Shown piece after piece: positions 25,825 to 35,600 of a stretch of 64,000 bases of DNA (positions are counted from its first letter, which is position 1; each line of letters begins with the position of its first letter). Position numbers and translations under genes: made by a program. Origin of the DNA: Shimia sp022448905 (GTDB taxonomy: Bacteria; Pseudomonadota; Alphaproteobacteria; Rhodobacterales; Rhodobacteraceae); NCBI RefSeq assembly GCF_047126315.1, contig NZ_CP138953.1, forward strand, positions 4,468,409 to 4,532,408. The letters are read 5' to 3'. Below the pieces are notes generated by a model. The model ran no database searches. It was not told the DNA's origin and saw nothing but the letters and a program-made list of their open reading frames with translations.

Positions 25825-26103
25825 TCAGAATCCTTCACCGAACTTGTCTGCGACAAGCGCCTCAATGGCATCGGCCAAGGCCTGTGCATCCGGCCCGCTG
25901 GTTTCCACTGCAATGCTGGTACCCTTGGAGGCCGCCAACATCAGCAACCCCATAATACTGTCACCACCCGCACTCAAGCCATCCTTTGACACTTCTGCCG
26001 AAGCGTCAAAGCCTTCGACAACCTCAACAAGCTTTGCGGATGCGCGTGCATGCAGACCTTTTTCATTCACGATTTGCATCGTGCGTTGGATGACATCACT
26101 CAT
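25825..26103 (-). CDS. ptsH: Phosphocarrier protein HPr
   Basis: HPr of 92 residues. The phospho-His is in GLHARAS (His18), and the regulatory Ser of GGDSIMGLLML (Ser49) is the target of HPr kinase. The start at 26103 (MSDVIQR) is preferred to an in-frame ATG 72 nt upstream that lies inside manX. It works with the adjacent EIIA and HprK in a regulatory, not sugar-transporting, PTS branch; EI is not in the window. Confidence 0.95.
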   Translation of the reverse strand: MSDVIQRTMQIVNEKGLHARASAKLVEVVEGFDASAEVSKDGLSAGGDSIMGLLMLAASKGTSIAVETSGPDAQALADAIEALVADKFGEGF

Positions 26104-26107
26104 CTGC

Positions 26108-26500
26108 TTACCCTGTTTGAATATTTTGGCTATCGATATATTTGCGGCCAGCTTCCAGCGCCGCTCTGACCGCATCCGCTACGTCCAAGTGGCGGCTTTT
26201 GGCCAGTTTAATCAACATCGGCAAATTTGCACCATAAAGGATGCGCCGATTGGCTGGGGCACAGGCACGCAAGCTCAGATTGGACGGCGAGCCACCAAAC
26301 ATGTCTGTAACCACCACAACGCCGTCCCCGTGGTCCACGGCATCGGCCGCGGCACAGATTTCACGCTGTTTCTGGCTGCGATCATGATCGGGCTCAATAG
26401 TAATCGCGCTGACGCCGTTCTGGGCGCCAACGACATGTTCCATGGCGGCCAAATATTCATTGGCCAAACCACCATGTGCCACGATCACGATACCGATCAA
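26108..26500 (-). CDS. PTS EIIA component, mannose type
   Basis: A 130-residue EIIA-Man domain. The phospho-His is in VIVAHGGLA (His9), and TDMFGGSPSNLSL is the conserved active-site loop. No EIIB, EIIC or EIID is nearby, so it is a regulatory EIIA (often annotated ManX/EIIA-Man in Rhizobiales), taking phosphate from HPr 4 nt downstream. Confidence 0.93.
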   Translation of the reverse strand: MIGIVIVAHGGLANEYLAAMEHVVGAQNGVSAITIEPDHDRSQKQREICAAADAVDHGDGVVVVTDMFGGSPSNLSLRACAPANRRILYGANLPMLIKLAKSRHLDVADAVRAALEAGRKYIDSQNIQTG

Positions 26501-26505
26501 GCTAT

Positions 26506-27423
26506 CTATTCCCCATCTTCTGCGATCTGCGGACGCGCGCTTAGCACTGCGTACCGATTGAGTTCGCGATGTCTTATAGACACCCGCCAGCCCCTATTTG
26601 CAAGGGATTCGGCAATTGTCTCGGTCATGAATACGGAGCGGTGTTTGCCACCAGTACACCCAAAGGCGACGTGAAGATGACTGCGCCCCTCGCGAACATA
26701 GCCAGGCAACGCGTGCTCCATCATATCCTTCAGGTTGGAAACAAATGGAGCGTAGCCCGGATCGGTCGCTATGTATTCGCCAACGGGCTCATCACCACCA
26801 TCCATGACGCGAAGTTCGGCTTGCCAATGCGGATTGTGCAAAAATCGGCAATCAAAGACCAAATCTGCCCCCTGGGGAATGCCACGTTTGTAGCTGAAAG
26901 ACTGAAGCGTCAGACCAATCGCCTGATCATCTTGTGGCGCAAACCTGCTTTGCACAGCATGGCGCAGTTCATGTGGTGTGAGCTCCGAAGTCTCAATCAA
27001 CACGGTGGCCCTGCCCCGCACCTCTTGCAGCAACGACAGCTCAGTCTCAATTCCCGCGTTGGGATCTTCCTGCCGATCCAGAGGATGGCTACGCCGGGTC
27101 TCATTATAGCGACGGCGCAAGACTTCCGCGCGGCAATCCAGGTACAACAACTCCGGCGCCACATTGGGCAACTCATCCACCAGTTCCAACGCGTCCAGAA
27201 TGGCCGCCGGAGAAAAGTCCCGATTGCGGACATCCAGGCTCAGCGCCATAGGCCGCTTGAGCGGTTGACCGGACAAAAGTCTCGGCAGCAACCCCAACGG
27301 GAGATTGTCAATGGTTTCAAACCCTGCATCCTCTAGTGCTTTGATTGCCGTAGAGCGCCCGGCACCTGATGGACCAGTGAGCAGCACCAAAGGTACTGTG
27401 TCCTGCGTGATGTCAGAGATCAT
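26506..27423 (-). CDS. rapZ: RapZ-like nucleotide-binding protein
   Basis: A 305-residue RapZ/YvcJ family protein. The P-loop is GPSGAGRST (17-25), with Arg where many relatives have Lys. The second site is LDCRAEVLRRRYNETRRSHPL, and the C-terminal domain ends HVAFGCTGGKHRSVFMTE. In E. coli RapZ controls GlmS through RNase E and the sRNA GlmZ; in alphaproteobacteria its target is unclear. It is in the operon between hprK and the EIIA gene. Confidence 0.93.
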   Translation of the reverse strand: MISDITQDTVPLVLLTGPSGAGRSTAIKALEDAGFETIDNLPLGLLPRLLSGQPLKRPMALSLDVRNRDFSPAAILDALELVDELPNVAPELLYLDCRAEVLRRRYNETRRSHPLDRQEDPNAGIETELSLLQEVRGRATVLIETSELTPHELRHAVQSRFAPQDDQAIGLTLQSFSYKRGIPQGADLVFDCRFLHNPHWQAELRVMDGGDEPVGEYIATDPGYAPFVSNLKDMMEHALPGYVREGRSHLHVAFGCTGGKHRSVFMTETIAESLANRGWRVSIRHRELNRYAVLSARPQIAEDGE

Positions 27424-27888
27424 TCAGGCGTTCCTTCCATGACGCAACAGCTGCAATACGGCAGCGGCAAAATAAGGGGCATCTACCCCCAAAAGCATGG
27501 GAAGTTCCTGCCCCAACACTTGAACTTGCCTTGGATGCGGCAACCTCTGGTCTTCCGTTTGGTCCAAATCGATCACCAAGTGCAATGGAATATCCTGCAC
27601 AGGATTAGCGCGCAAAATTCCCACTGACCGCGCCTCGATCAATCCGCGAGTGGTATCTGGTGCTGACGCCAGAAGTCGCCCTTCAGAGAGACGAACAACG
27701 GTTTGGTCATCCGACACAAGCTCCGCACCATACGCCATGAGCTGCAGCGCCAGGCTCGATTTTCCACGACCCGCAGCCCCCCTTATCAGAACTGCACGCC
27801 CGTCATCGGCCACGCAGGACGCATGCAACAGGGTTTCTTCAACGGCGATGTCCGACTGTGCAGAGAATAGATCGTCCGCCTGCGTCAT
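27424..27888 (-). CDS. hprK: HPr kinase/phosphorylase, short form
   Basis: A 154-residue HprK with only the C-terminal kinase domain, as is usual in alphaproteobacteria (the Firmicute form is about 310). The P-loop is GAAGRGKS (37-44), and VLIRGAAGRGKSSLALQLM and ELVSDDQTVV are conserved. It phosphorylates Ser49 of HPr. It sits 3 nt after chvG and directly before rapZ. Confidence 0.92.
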   Translation of the reverse strand: MTQADDLFSAQSDIAVEETLLHASCVADDGRAVLIRGAAGRGKSSLALQLMAYGAELVSDDQTVVRLSEGRLLASAPDTTRGLIEARSVGILRANPVQDIPLHLVIDLDQTEDQRLPHPRQVQVLGQELPMLLGVDAPYFAAAVLQLLRHGRNA

Positions 27889-27891
27889 GGC

Positions 27892-29586
27892 TTACACCGG
27901 CAACCCCACAACGAAACGTGCGCCAAGAGGCTCCGAGGTCACATCCGCATCGGTTGGCCGGATGTTCTCCGCCCAAATGACGCCGCCGTGCGCCTCCACA
28001 ATTTGCTTAGAGATGGCCAGCCCCAAACCGGAGTTATTTCCAAACTGGGATTCAGGCCGATGTGAATAGAACCGGTTGAAGATTTTGTTCAGTGCCTGCT
28101 CTGGAATACCTGGGCCAGTATCTTCCACAACCACCAACACACGGTTTTCGCGCTTGCGGGCCCACACACGGATTGCGTCCCCGTCCTCACAAAAACTGAT
28201 CGCGTTGGTGATCAGATTCACAAAGACCTGCGCAAGACGCGCCTCCAAGCCGGTGATGTCAATCGGCGCATCAGGCAAGTCCGTGATGAAGTCGATACCT
28301 TTTCCTTTGGCATCTTCGCCCAAATACTGCGTCAGATTGCCAACCATCCCAAGCAGGTCGAAGGTCTCTTCTTCTTCCTTGACCAGTTCGCTGTCCAAGC
28401 GCGATGCATTGGAAATATCGCTCACCAACCGATCCAAGCGGCGTACATCATGCTCGATCACATTGAGCAGCTTTTCCCGGTGTTCTTCCTTTTTGACCAT
28501 ACGGAGCGAGCCAACCGCAGACCGCAAAGACGCCAATGGGTTTTTAATTTCATGGGCAACGTCAGCAGCGAACTGTTCGTTACTGTCTATCCGTTCATAA
28601 AGGGCTGAAACCATGCCGCGCAAAGCTCCAGACAAACGTCCGATTTCATCTGGTCTTGCCGTTAAATCCGGAATGCGCACACGGCCCGGATTCACTTTGC
28701 GGCTATCGCTGTCTCTGCCCAGCTCTGCCGCAGCTGCCAGATCAGAGAGCGGGTTTGAAATGGTGGACGCCAACACCATGGACAAGCCCACAGACACCAC
28801 TGTGGCGATCAGGAACATCTGCAAGACGCGTTCCCGCTCGGAACTCACCATGCGATCAAGCTCACCGGAGGCACTTGTCAACACCACTGCGCCAACGACA
28901 CTGTCGTTTTGCTCAATGGGGACAGCCATCGCGAATACATGTCCACCATCAGCCGCGACAAGCGTCTCGAAGGTTTCCTTGCCGGCCACGGCAGCCTGAG
29001 CCATCGTTTGAAGCTGACTATTCAATTGGTCCGCCGAAGCTTCCGCAGCACCGTCCTTGCCAGAGATCGAACTCCAAATCTTATTGAGCGCAGATGTGAG
29101 CGGCGCGCCTTCTGGGCGCTCTGCCAAAACCTCGGCCGCCTCCGCAGACGCTTTGCCTTCTTTTGAACCAGCCGTTTTTCCCGCCGCGTCATAGACATGC
29201 ACGGTTGTGCCAACTTGCAGCGGCAGCTTTTCAAGCGTTGAACCAACATCAACACCGTCATTTGTGGCGAGGTTGACAGGCGCGCCTGACGGCAACTGGG
29301 CCTCGAAAGCTCCAGCAATCAGCCTAGCCTCGGTCACAAGCCCAGTGGCGCGCTGCACCGCGAAGCTGTCACGGGCGCTGTTGAGAAATAGAATACCTGC
29401 GACCAACACCAAGAGTGCGATCATATTAAAGGTAATAATTTTGCGTGTCAGCGGGGACTTCCCCAGAGGTAAAAGCCGGCGACGTTCGCGCCGGCCTTGC
29501 AACTCATCTTCGACGTTGGCTTCAGGGGCGACCCAATCATCGCCCAAAACAACGTCCCCGTCCCGCCCTTGGGCCATGTCTTGCAC
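27892..29586 (-). CDS. chvG: Sensor histidine kinase ChvG (ExoS)
   Basis: A 564-residue sensor kinase. Helix 1 (MIALLVLVAGILFL) and a second near residue 245 (VVSVGLSMVLAST) flank a periplasmic domain of about 190 residues. HAMP, then HisKA with phospho-His in DVAHEIKNPLASLRSA, then the HATPase boxes NLITNAISF, DTGPGIP and SGLGLAISKQIVE follow. The start is GTG with AAGGA. ChvG senses envelope stress or acid in Rhizobiales and phosphorylates ChvI, encoded 24 nt upstream. Confidence 0.95.
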   Translation of the reverse strand: MQDMAQGRDGDVVLGDDWVAPEANVEDELQGRRERRRLLPLGKSPLTRKIITFNMIALLVLVAGILFLNSARDSFAVQRATGLVTEARLIAGAFEAQLPSGAPVNLATNDGVDVGSTLEKLPLQVGTTVHVYDAAGKTAGSKEGKASAEAAEVLAERPEGAPLTSALNKIWSSISGKDGAAEASADQLNSQLQTMAQAAVAGKETFETLVAADGGHVFAMAVPIEQNDSVVGAVVLTSASGELDRMVSSERERVLQMFLIATVVSVGLSMVLASTISNPLSDLAAAAELGRDSDSRKVNPGRVRIPDLTARPDEIGRLSGALRGMVSALYERIDSNEQFAADVAHEIKNPLASLRSAVGSLRMVKKEEHREKLLNVIEHDVRRLDRLVSDISNASRLDSELVKEEEETFDLLGMVGNLTQYLGEDAKGKGIDFITDLPDAPIDITGLEARLAQVFVNLITNAISFCEDGDAIRVWARKRENRVLVVVEDTGPGIPEQALNKIFNRFYSHRPESQFGNNSGLGLAISKQIVEAHGGVIWAENIRPTDADVTSEPLGARFVVGLPV

Positions 29587-29610
29587 GTTGGTCCTTCCGG
29601 CCTTGTGTCG

Positions 29611-30312
29611 TTACTCTTCGTTGTACCTATAACCGATGCCGTACAGCGTCTCAATTGCGGAGAAGTCACGATCTACGGTCCGCATTTTCTTGCGAAGACG
29701 TTTGATGTGGCTGTCGATCGTGCGGTCGTCAACATAGACTTGATCATCATATGCGACGTCCATCAATTGGTCGCGGCTTTTCACAAAACCGGGTCGTTGC
29801 GCAAGCGCCTGCAACAAAAGGAATTCAGTCACGGTTAGCGTGACATCCTGCCCCTTCCAACTCACCGAGTGGCGCAGCGGATCCATGGTCAATTCACCAC
29901 GTTCCATGATTTTTGTGTCTTCGGTTTCGCCAACAATATCGCCATCGACGGCTTCTTGGCGGCGCAACAGCGCGCGAATGCGCTCCACTAGCAAACGCTG
30001 GCTAAACGGCTTTTTGACGTAGTCATCTGCGCCCATGCGCAATCCCAGCACCTCATCGATCTCATCGTCTTTGGAGGTCAGGAAGATCACCGGCATACTG
30101 GTCTTCTGACGCAGACGCTGTAACAGATCCATACCATCCATGCGCGGCATCTTGATATCCAGAACAGCCATATCCGGGAGTTTTTTGCTAAATGCATCCA
30201 GCGCCTGCTGGCCGTCATTATATGTCTCGACTTCAAACCCCTCCGCCTCAAGGGTGATAGAAACCGACGTCAGGATATTCCTGTCGTCATCCACAAGGGC
30301 AATTTTCGACAT
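29611..30312 (-). CDS. chvI: Response regulator ChvI
   Basis: A 233-residue OmpR-family regulator. The receiver has the DD pair (VDDD) and phospho-Asp in LDIKMPRMDG (Asp52), with Lys in VKKPF. The winged helix has TVTEFLLLQALAQRPGFVKSRDQL and DDRTIDSHIKRLRKKM. The ATG at 30312 follows AAGGA; an upstream ATG at 30384 would add unrelated residues. ChvI is the first gene of the seven-gene operon and is divergent from pckA, a known ChvI-linked gene in Rhizobiales. Confidence 0.95.
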   Translation of the reverse strand: MSKIALVDDDRNILTSVSITLEAEGFEVETYNDGQQALDAFSKKLPDMAVLDIKMPRMDGMDLLQRLRQKTSMPVIFLTSKDDEIDEVLGLRMGADDYVKKPFSQRLLVERIRALLRRQEAVDGDIVGETEDTKIMERGELTMDPLRHSVSWKGQDVTLTVTEFLLLQALAQRPGFVKSRDQLMDVAYDDQVYVDDRTIDSHIKRLRKKMRTVDRDFSAIETLYGIGYRYNEE

Positions 30313-30685
30313 GGGATCGGTCCTTATTACTGCTCTTATTATGTCTGTTTTTTGCGGCATTATGCGCAATTCAGACTGGGGCAATCAACGTAAAAGTGCG
30401 ATTCGGGTAACAAACCGGACTTATTTGGCCAGAAATTCCTTGAGCAATGGCTAAATTGTCTCACTTTTGGCGACAATCGCAGCACGCCCTTTCCTATCGG
30501 AACACTTGATTGCGCTAACCTGCATTTGGTTGCGCTAACTGCGCCAAACCGTCCTGTTCTTATCAATAATTGGCATGTTATGAGGCCCATGTCGCACTTC
30601 GGGGTGTTTTGACGCGCAAGAATATTTCGCCCCGAGGACTTTCAAGGACCGCCGCAACAGGACACGCGGCTACAGGAGTAAGATA
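30313..30685. promoter_or_regulatory. chvI-pckA divergent regulatory region
   Basis: 373 nt without a gene. A direct repeat TTGCGCTAAC occurs at 30510-30519 and 30530-30539, exactly 20 bp apart, as expected for tandem sites on one DNA face. This is the layout bound by OmpR-type dimers. AATAAT at 30565-30570 is a possible pckA -10 region. A small open frame here (30360-30590, minus) has no family resemblance. Confidence 0.5.
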
Positions 30686-32284
30686 ATGACATTTGGACGG
30701 GTAAACCCGCAATTCCGCCTGCAAGATCAAGGGATCGAAGGTCTGGGAAATGTCTATTACAACTTTATTGAGCCTGCCCTCATCGAGTCCGCGCTGAAGC
30801 GCGGAGAGGGCACTCTGGGCAACGGCGGCACCTTTTTAGTGAGCACCGGCGAATTCACCGGCCGGTCTCCTAAAGACAAGTTCACCGTCCGTACCCCGAT
30901 GACTGAGGACACCATTTGGTGGGAAAATAACGCCCCGATGGAGTCCGACGCCTTTGATCGCCTGCATGCCGATATGTTGGAGCACATGAAAGGCCGCGAC
31001 TACTTTGTACAGGACCTGACCGCAGGTGCAGATCCGACGCACGCCATCAATGTTCGTGTTGTGAACGAACTGGCGTGGCACAACCTCTTTATTCGTCACC
31101 TGCTGCGCCGCCCGGATCGTAACGCACTGGACAGCTTCGTGGCGGATTACACCATTATCAACTGCCCAAGCTTCAAGGCAGATCCTGCGAAGCACGGATG
31201 CCGGACCGAAACTGTGATTGCTGTGAACATCGAGAAAAAGATGATCCTGATCGGCAACACTGAGTACGCCGGCGAAAATAAGAAGTCTGTCTTTGGCCTG
31301 CTGAACTACTTGCTGCCGGAAAAAGGCATCATGCCGATGCACTGCTCCGCCAACCACGCTAAGGACAACCCTGTCGACAGCGCTGTGTTCTTCGGCTTGT
31401 CCGGCACCGGCAAAACCACGCTGTCCGCTGACCCGAACCGCACTCTGATTGGTGATGACGAACACGGCTGGTCCGATCGCGGCACCTTCAACTTCGAAGG
31501 CGGCTGCTACGCAAAGACCATCGGCCTGAACCCGGAAGCCGAACCGGAAATCTACGCCACCACAAAGATGTTCGGCACCGTCATTGAGAACATGGTTTTC
31601 GACGAAGAAACCAAAGAGCTCGACTTTGAGAACAAAAGCCTCACCGAGAACATGCGCTGTGCGTACCCGCTGGATTCGATCCCGAATGCATCGGACAATG
31701 GCCTTGGTGGTCACCCTAAAAACGTGATCATGCTGACATGCGACGCCTTTGGTGTGCTGCCGCCAGTGGCCCGTCTGACACCAGCGCAAGCAGAGTACCA
31801 CTTCCTGTCCGGCTTCACCGCCAAAATGGCAGGCACCGAGCGCGGCCTGACGGAGCCAACGCCAGCCTTCTCCACCTGCTTTGGCGCGCCGTTTATGCCG
31901 CGTCGCCCTGAAGTTTATGGCGCACTGCTGCGTAAGAAGATCGCTGAGTTTGGCACCACATGCTGGTTGGTGAACACCGGCTGGACCGGCGGCGCTTACG
32001 GCACCGGCTCTCGCATGCCGATCAAAGCCACCCGCGCGCTGCTCACTGCGGCCTTGGATGGCTCGTTGAACCACGTGGAATTCCGCAAGGATGCCAATTT
32101 TGGCTTCGAAGTTCCGGTCTCTGTGCCAGACGTAGACGACACCCTGCTGGATCCACGCGGCACATGGGCAGACAAAGACGCCTATGATGCGCAGGCCACC
32201 AAGTTGGTCGGGATGTTTGCTGACAATTTCGAGCAATACCTGCCCCATATCGACGCTGACGTGAAAGCAGCGGCTATCGGTTAA
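30686..32284 (+). CDS. pckA: Phosphoenolpyruvate carboxykinase (ATP)
   Basis: PEPCK of 532 residues converts oxaloacetate and ATP to PEP, the entry step of gluconeogenesis. The kinase loop is FGLSGTGKTTLS, the second metal site is IGDDEHGW, and RCAYPL and TGWTGGAYGTG are conserved. AGGAG lies before the ATG at 30686. Its placement opposite chvI suggests control by ChvGI, as shown in Agrobacterium and Sinorhizobium. Confidence 0.96.
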   Translation: MTFGRVNPQFRLQDQGIEGLGNVYYNFIEPALIESALKRGEGTLGNGGTFLVSTGEFTGRSPKDKFTVRTPMTEDTIWWENNAPMESDAFDRLHADMLEHMKGRDYFVQDLTAGADPTHAINVRVVNELAWHNLFIRHLLRRPDRNALDSFVADYTIINCPSFKADPAKHGCRTETVIAVNIEKKMILIGNTEYAGENKKSVFGLLNYLLPEKGIMPMHCSANHAKDNPVDSAVFFGLSGTGKTTLSADPNRTLIGDDEHGWSDRGTFNFEGGCYAKTIGLNPEAEPEIYATTKMFGTVIENMVFDEETKELDFENKSLTENMRCAYPLDSIPNASDNGLGGHPKNVIMLTCDAFGVLPPVARLTPAQAEYHFLSGFTAKMAGTERGLTEPTPAFSTCFGAPFMPRRPEVYGALLRKKIAEFGTTCWLVNTGWTGGAYGTGSRMPIKATRALLTAALDGSLNHVEFRKDANFGFEVPVSVPDVDDTLLDPRGTWADKDAYDAQATKLVGMFADNFEQYLPHIDADVKAAAIG

Positions 32285-32307
32285 AAGCTCTAAGCGCCAT
32301 TTTTTTG

Positions 32308-32334
32308 AAAGCCCCGACAGCCGTCGGGGCTTTT
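32308..32334 (+). terminator. Intrinsic terminator of pckA
   Basis: GCCCCGAC (32311-32318), loop AGCC, GTCGGGGC (32323-32330), then TTTTCTTTT. Confidence 0.9.
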
Positions 32335-32499
32335 CTTTTGCCGTGCAGATTGATGCGCGCTCACGCCCAAAAGCCTTAAGTCCATTGCCGTCGCGCTTTC
32401 GTTTTTGACGCAAGCTTCAAGAAACAAAAAACCTGCTCTTTTGATGCGATTTCTCTCTTGACCCCACCCCAGGAAGAGCCTAAATCGCACCTCACTTAC

Positions 32500-32576
32500 G
32501 GCGGTATAGCTCAGTTGGTTAGAGCAGCGGAATCATAATCCGCGTGTCCGGGGTTCAAGTCCCTGTACCGCCACCA
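32500..32576 (+). tRNA. tRNA-Met (CAT), probably elongator
   Basis: A 77-nt cloverleaf with encoded CCA. Acceptor arms GGCGGTA/TACCGCC, D arm AGCTCAGTTGGTTAGAGC, anticodon stem-loop GCGGA-ATCATAA-TCCGC, T arm GGTTCAAGTCC. The first pair G-C and the lack of three G-C pairs below the anticodon exclude the initiator. tRNA-Ile2 also has CAT, but the anticodon arm fits the alphaproteobacterial elongator better. Confidence 0.9.
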
Positions 32577-32585
32577 AGAATTCCA

Positions 32586-32621
32586 AAGCCCGGATGGATC
32601 GCCATCCGGGCTTCATTTTTT
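32586..32621 (+). terminator. Intrinsic terminator of tRNA-Met
   Basis: AAGCCCGGATGG (32586-32597), loop ATCG, CCATCCGGGCTT (32602-32613), then CATTTTTT. Confidence 0.9.
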
Positions 32622-32635
32622 GTACATGCGCACAC

Positions 32636-32670
32636 GAAAAAAGGCGGCGGACATTTCTGCCTCACCGCCT
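32636..32670 (-). terminator. Terminator of the iorAB fusion gene
   Basis: Minus strand: AGGCGG and CCGCCT flank a 17-nt loop and run into TTTTTT, about 25 nt after the stop codon. Confidence 0.5.
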
Positions 32671-32692
32671 GCCTATTTCAGTCGAGCCGCTC

Positions 32693-35600
32693 TCAGACTT
32701 TCGCCGACAACATGGTTTCCAGCATCATAGCACTCTTGCGTACGCCCTCCGCGGTTTCCTCGCGCACAATGCCATAGCCGCGAATTTCCTTCGGCGCAGT
32801 CAAAAGCGCCCAGCACGTGTCGCGGTCCTTTTCGCTGTATCCGCGCTCGACGAGATCCAATACGCACTCAAACCACTCAAGCAGCTCCTGATCCAGTTTT
32901 CGGTCCGCACTGAAACGGAGCGGATCCAGGAACGACCCACGCAACCCACGCGCCTTGGAAAGCGCCCCTAGCAGGGGCTGCATCCATGGCCCCAGCTTGA
33001 CCTTTTTAGGACGCCCTAGTGCATCACGGCCCAAAGGCAGCATCGGGGGCGCCATATGGTAGTTCACTTTGAAGTCACCTTCGAACTCCTCGTTCAAGCG
33101 AGTGGCGAACGCTGCATTCATATGAAGGCGCGCAACTTCGTACTCGTCTTTGTAGGCCATGAGCTTAAACAGAGACTTTGCCGCCTCAATCAGCAGATCC
33201 TCTGGCAGCACTTGTGCCAGTTTCTTCATGCGGGCCTCAAACCGCGCGGCATATTTGGCATTTTGGTAGTCGGCCAAAAACGCACCCCGCTTGGCAATCA
33301 AGGTGTCCGCCGTTTCCGCAACACGGGGCTTTTCCAGCGGGATGGCCTCAGGATCATGTGCCAAAACACGGCCTATATCGAAAGCCTTGGCATTTTTCTC
33401 CACAGCAACACCATTGAGCAGGATTGCCTGCTTCAAGGCCACTTCACTCACTGGCACCAATCCCCGCTGATACGCAAATCCAAGCATCATCACGTTGGCA
33501 AACACGCTGTCGCCCATGACCTTTTCAGCCATTTTGTTCGCGTCCAGCGCGCGCACATTGTCGGTGCCCACTGCTTTGCGAATGACCTCTTCTCGCACGC
33601 CCACTTTCAGGTCGGCGTCTCGGTTCAGGACCAGATCACCGGTTGGCATCTCTGCGGTGTTGAGCACCACCTGCGCGCCTTTGCGATAATGCACACTGGC
33701 TTTGGGCGCAGAGCTCACAACCACATCACAGCCGATAACAGCATCAGCCGCGCCGCTTTCAATACGCACCTGGTTGACTGCAGCAGGGCTCGTTCCGAGA
33801 CGGATATAGCTCAGCACTGTGCCAAATTTCTGCGCGAAACCAGTGAAGTCGAGCACCGAACTGCCCAGCCCTTCCAGATGCGCTGCCATGGTGATCAAAG
33901 CGCCGACGGTCACAACCCCTGTGCCGCCTACACCGGTCACCAGAAGGTCAAATGGCTTGTCCAGAGAAGGTACGCTGGGCGTGGGGACGTTAGACAGCAG
34001 GCCAGCGACATCGACATTCGCGCCATCCTTTTTGCGCCGCTTGGCGCCGGTCACAGTCACAAAGCTTGGGCAAAACCCGTCCACGCAGGAGAAATCCTTG
34101 TTACAGGTGCTCAGGTTGATCTTCCGCTTGCGCCCAAACTCGGTCTCTACCGGCTCCACGCTCAAACAATTGGACGCTTTGGAACAGTCACCGCAGCCCT
34201 CACAAACCAACTCGTTGATGAAGGCAAACGTATCGGGGTCTTCCATCTTTCCGCGTTTACGTCGGCGACGCTTTTCCGTGGCGCAGGTTTGCTCGTATAT
34301 AAGCAGGGTCACGCCTTCGATGTTACGCAGTTCGCGCTGCACGGGATCCATATCCCTGCGATCGTGGAAGGACGTGTCGGGCGGGAAATCCGCTTTGGAA
34401 AACTTGGAGATGTCGTCACTGACCAAGGCGATCCGTGCAACACCTTCGGCGCGCGCATTCCAGGCGATGCCGTGTACTGACACCGGACCGTCCACAGGCT
34501 GGCCTCCTGTCATGGCAACCGCATCATTGAACAACACTTTGTACGTGATGTTAGCCTTGGCGGCGACAGCTTGACGGATCGCCAGGGAGCCCGAGTGATA
34601 CCATGTGCCTTCTCCAAGGTTCTGGAAGATGTGTTTGTTGCCGTTGTACTTTTGCGCAACCGCCACAGGCACGCCCTCGCCGCCCATCTGGGCATAGCCG
34701 CCCGTCTCCCGGTTCATCCAGCTGGCCATAACGTGGCAGCCAATGCCGCTCATGGCTTTGGAGCCATCCGGCAGCTTGGTGGATGTGTTGTGCGGGCAAC
34801 CGGAACAGAAATATGGCGTGCGGTTTGCTCCCGAAACATTCAATACAGGCGGCTTTTCCTCGGTGAGCGCTGCGGCCTTCTCAAGCAGACCTTCATCTGG
34901 GAAAAGACGCGCCAGACGTTCGGCCACCACCGGCACCAGCATCTTTGGAGAGAGCTCCCCAGTCCAGGGCAAGAGCGGATCGCCAACGGCGCGGTGTTTG
35001 CCGACCATCTTCTCCGGTTTATCACCAGGCCAATCGTAGAAGTATTCCTTGAACTGGCTCTCAATGATGCCGCGCTTTTCCTCTACCACCAACACCTCGG
35101 TCTTGCCGCGCACAAAGGCCAGTGCATCGCGGCGCGCCAGTGGCCAAACCATGCCAACCTTATAGATGTCGATACCAAGGCGACGACAAGCCGCCTCGTC
35201 GAGCCCCAAGAGACGCAGCGCCTCCATCAAGTCCAAATGGCCCTTGCCTGTGGTCACGAACCCGAACGTAGCCTCCGGAATGTCATAGATACGCTGGTCA
35301 ATTGGGTTCGCTTCAACAAAAGCCTCAACGGCACGCAGCTTGTGCCCAATTCGGGTCTCGATTTCAGGGCTGGGCAGATCACTCGGGCGCACGTGCACGC
35401 CGCCCGCTGGCATGTCGAAATCTGGCGTTACGAACTTGCGGTCAGCTTGCAACTCCACAGACCGGCCTGACTCGACCGTCTCAGAAATCGCCTTAAAGCC
35501 AACCCAGGTGCCACTAAATCGGCTGAGCGCAATGCCGTATTCGCCAAAGGCAAGGTATTCGTCCACGCTCGCCGGGTTCAGCGTTGGCATAAACCAAGAC

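Noticed and set aside
30836..32413. Long open frame antisense to pckA (525 codons)
   Set aside because: A shadow of the high-GC coding strand. pckA is complete and conserved; the antisense product resembles no family.
32500..32576. tRNA-Ile2 (lysidine) instead of tRNA-Met
   Set aside because: The CAT anticodon allows it, but the anticodon arm and T arm fit the alphaproteobacterial elongator tRNA-Met better. Not fully excluded.
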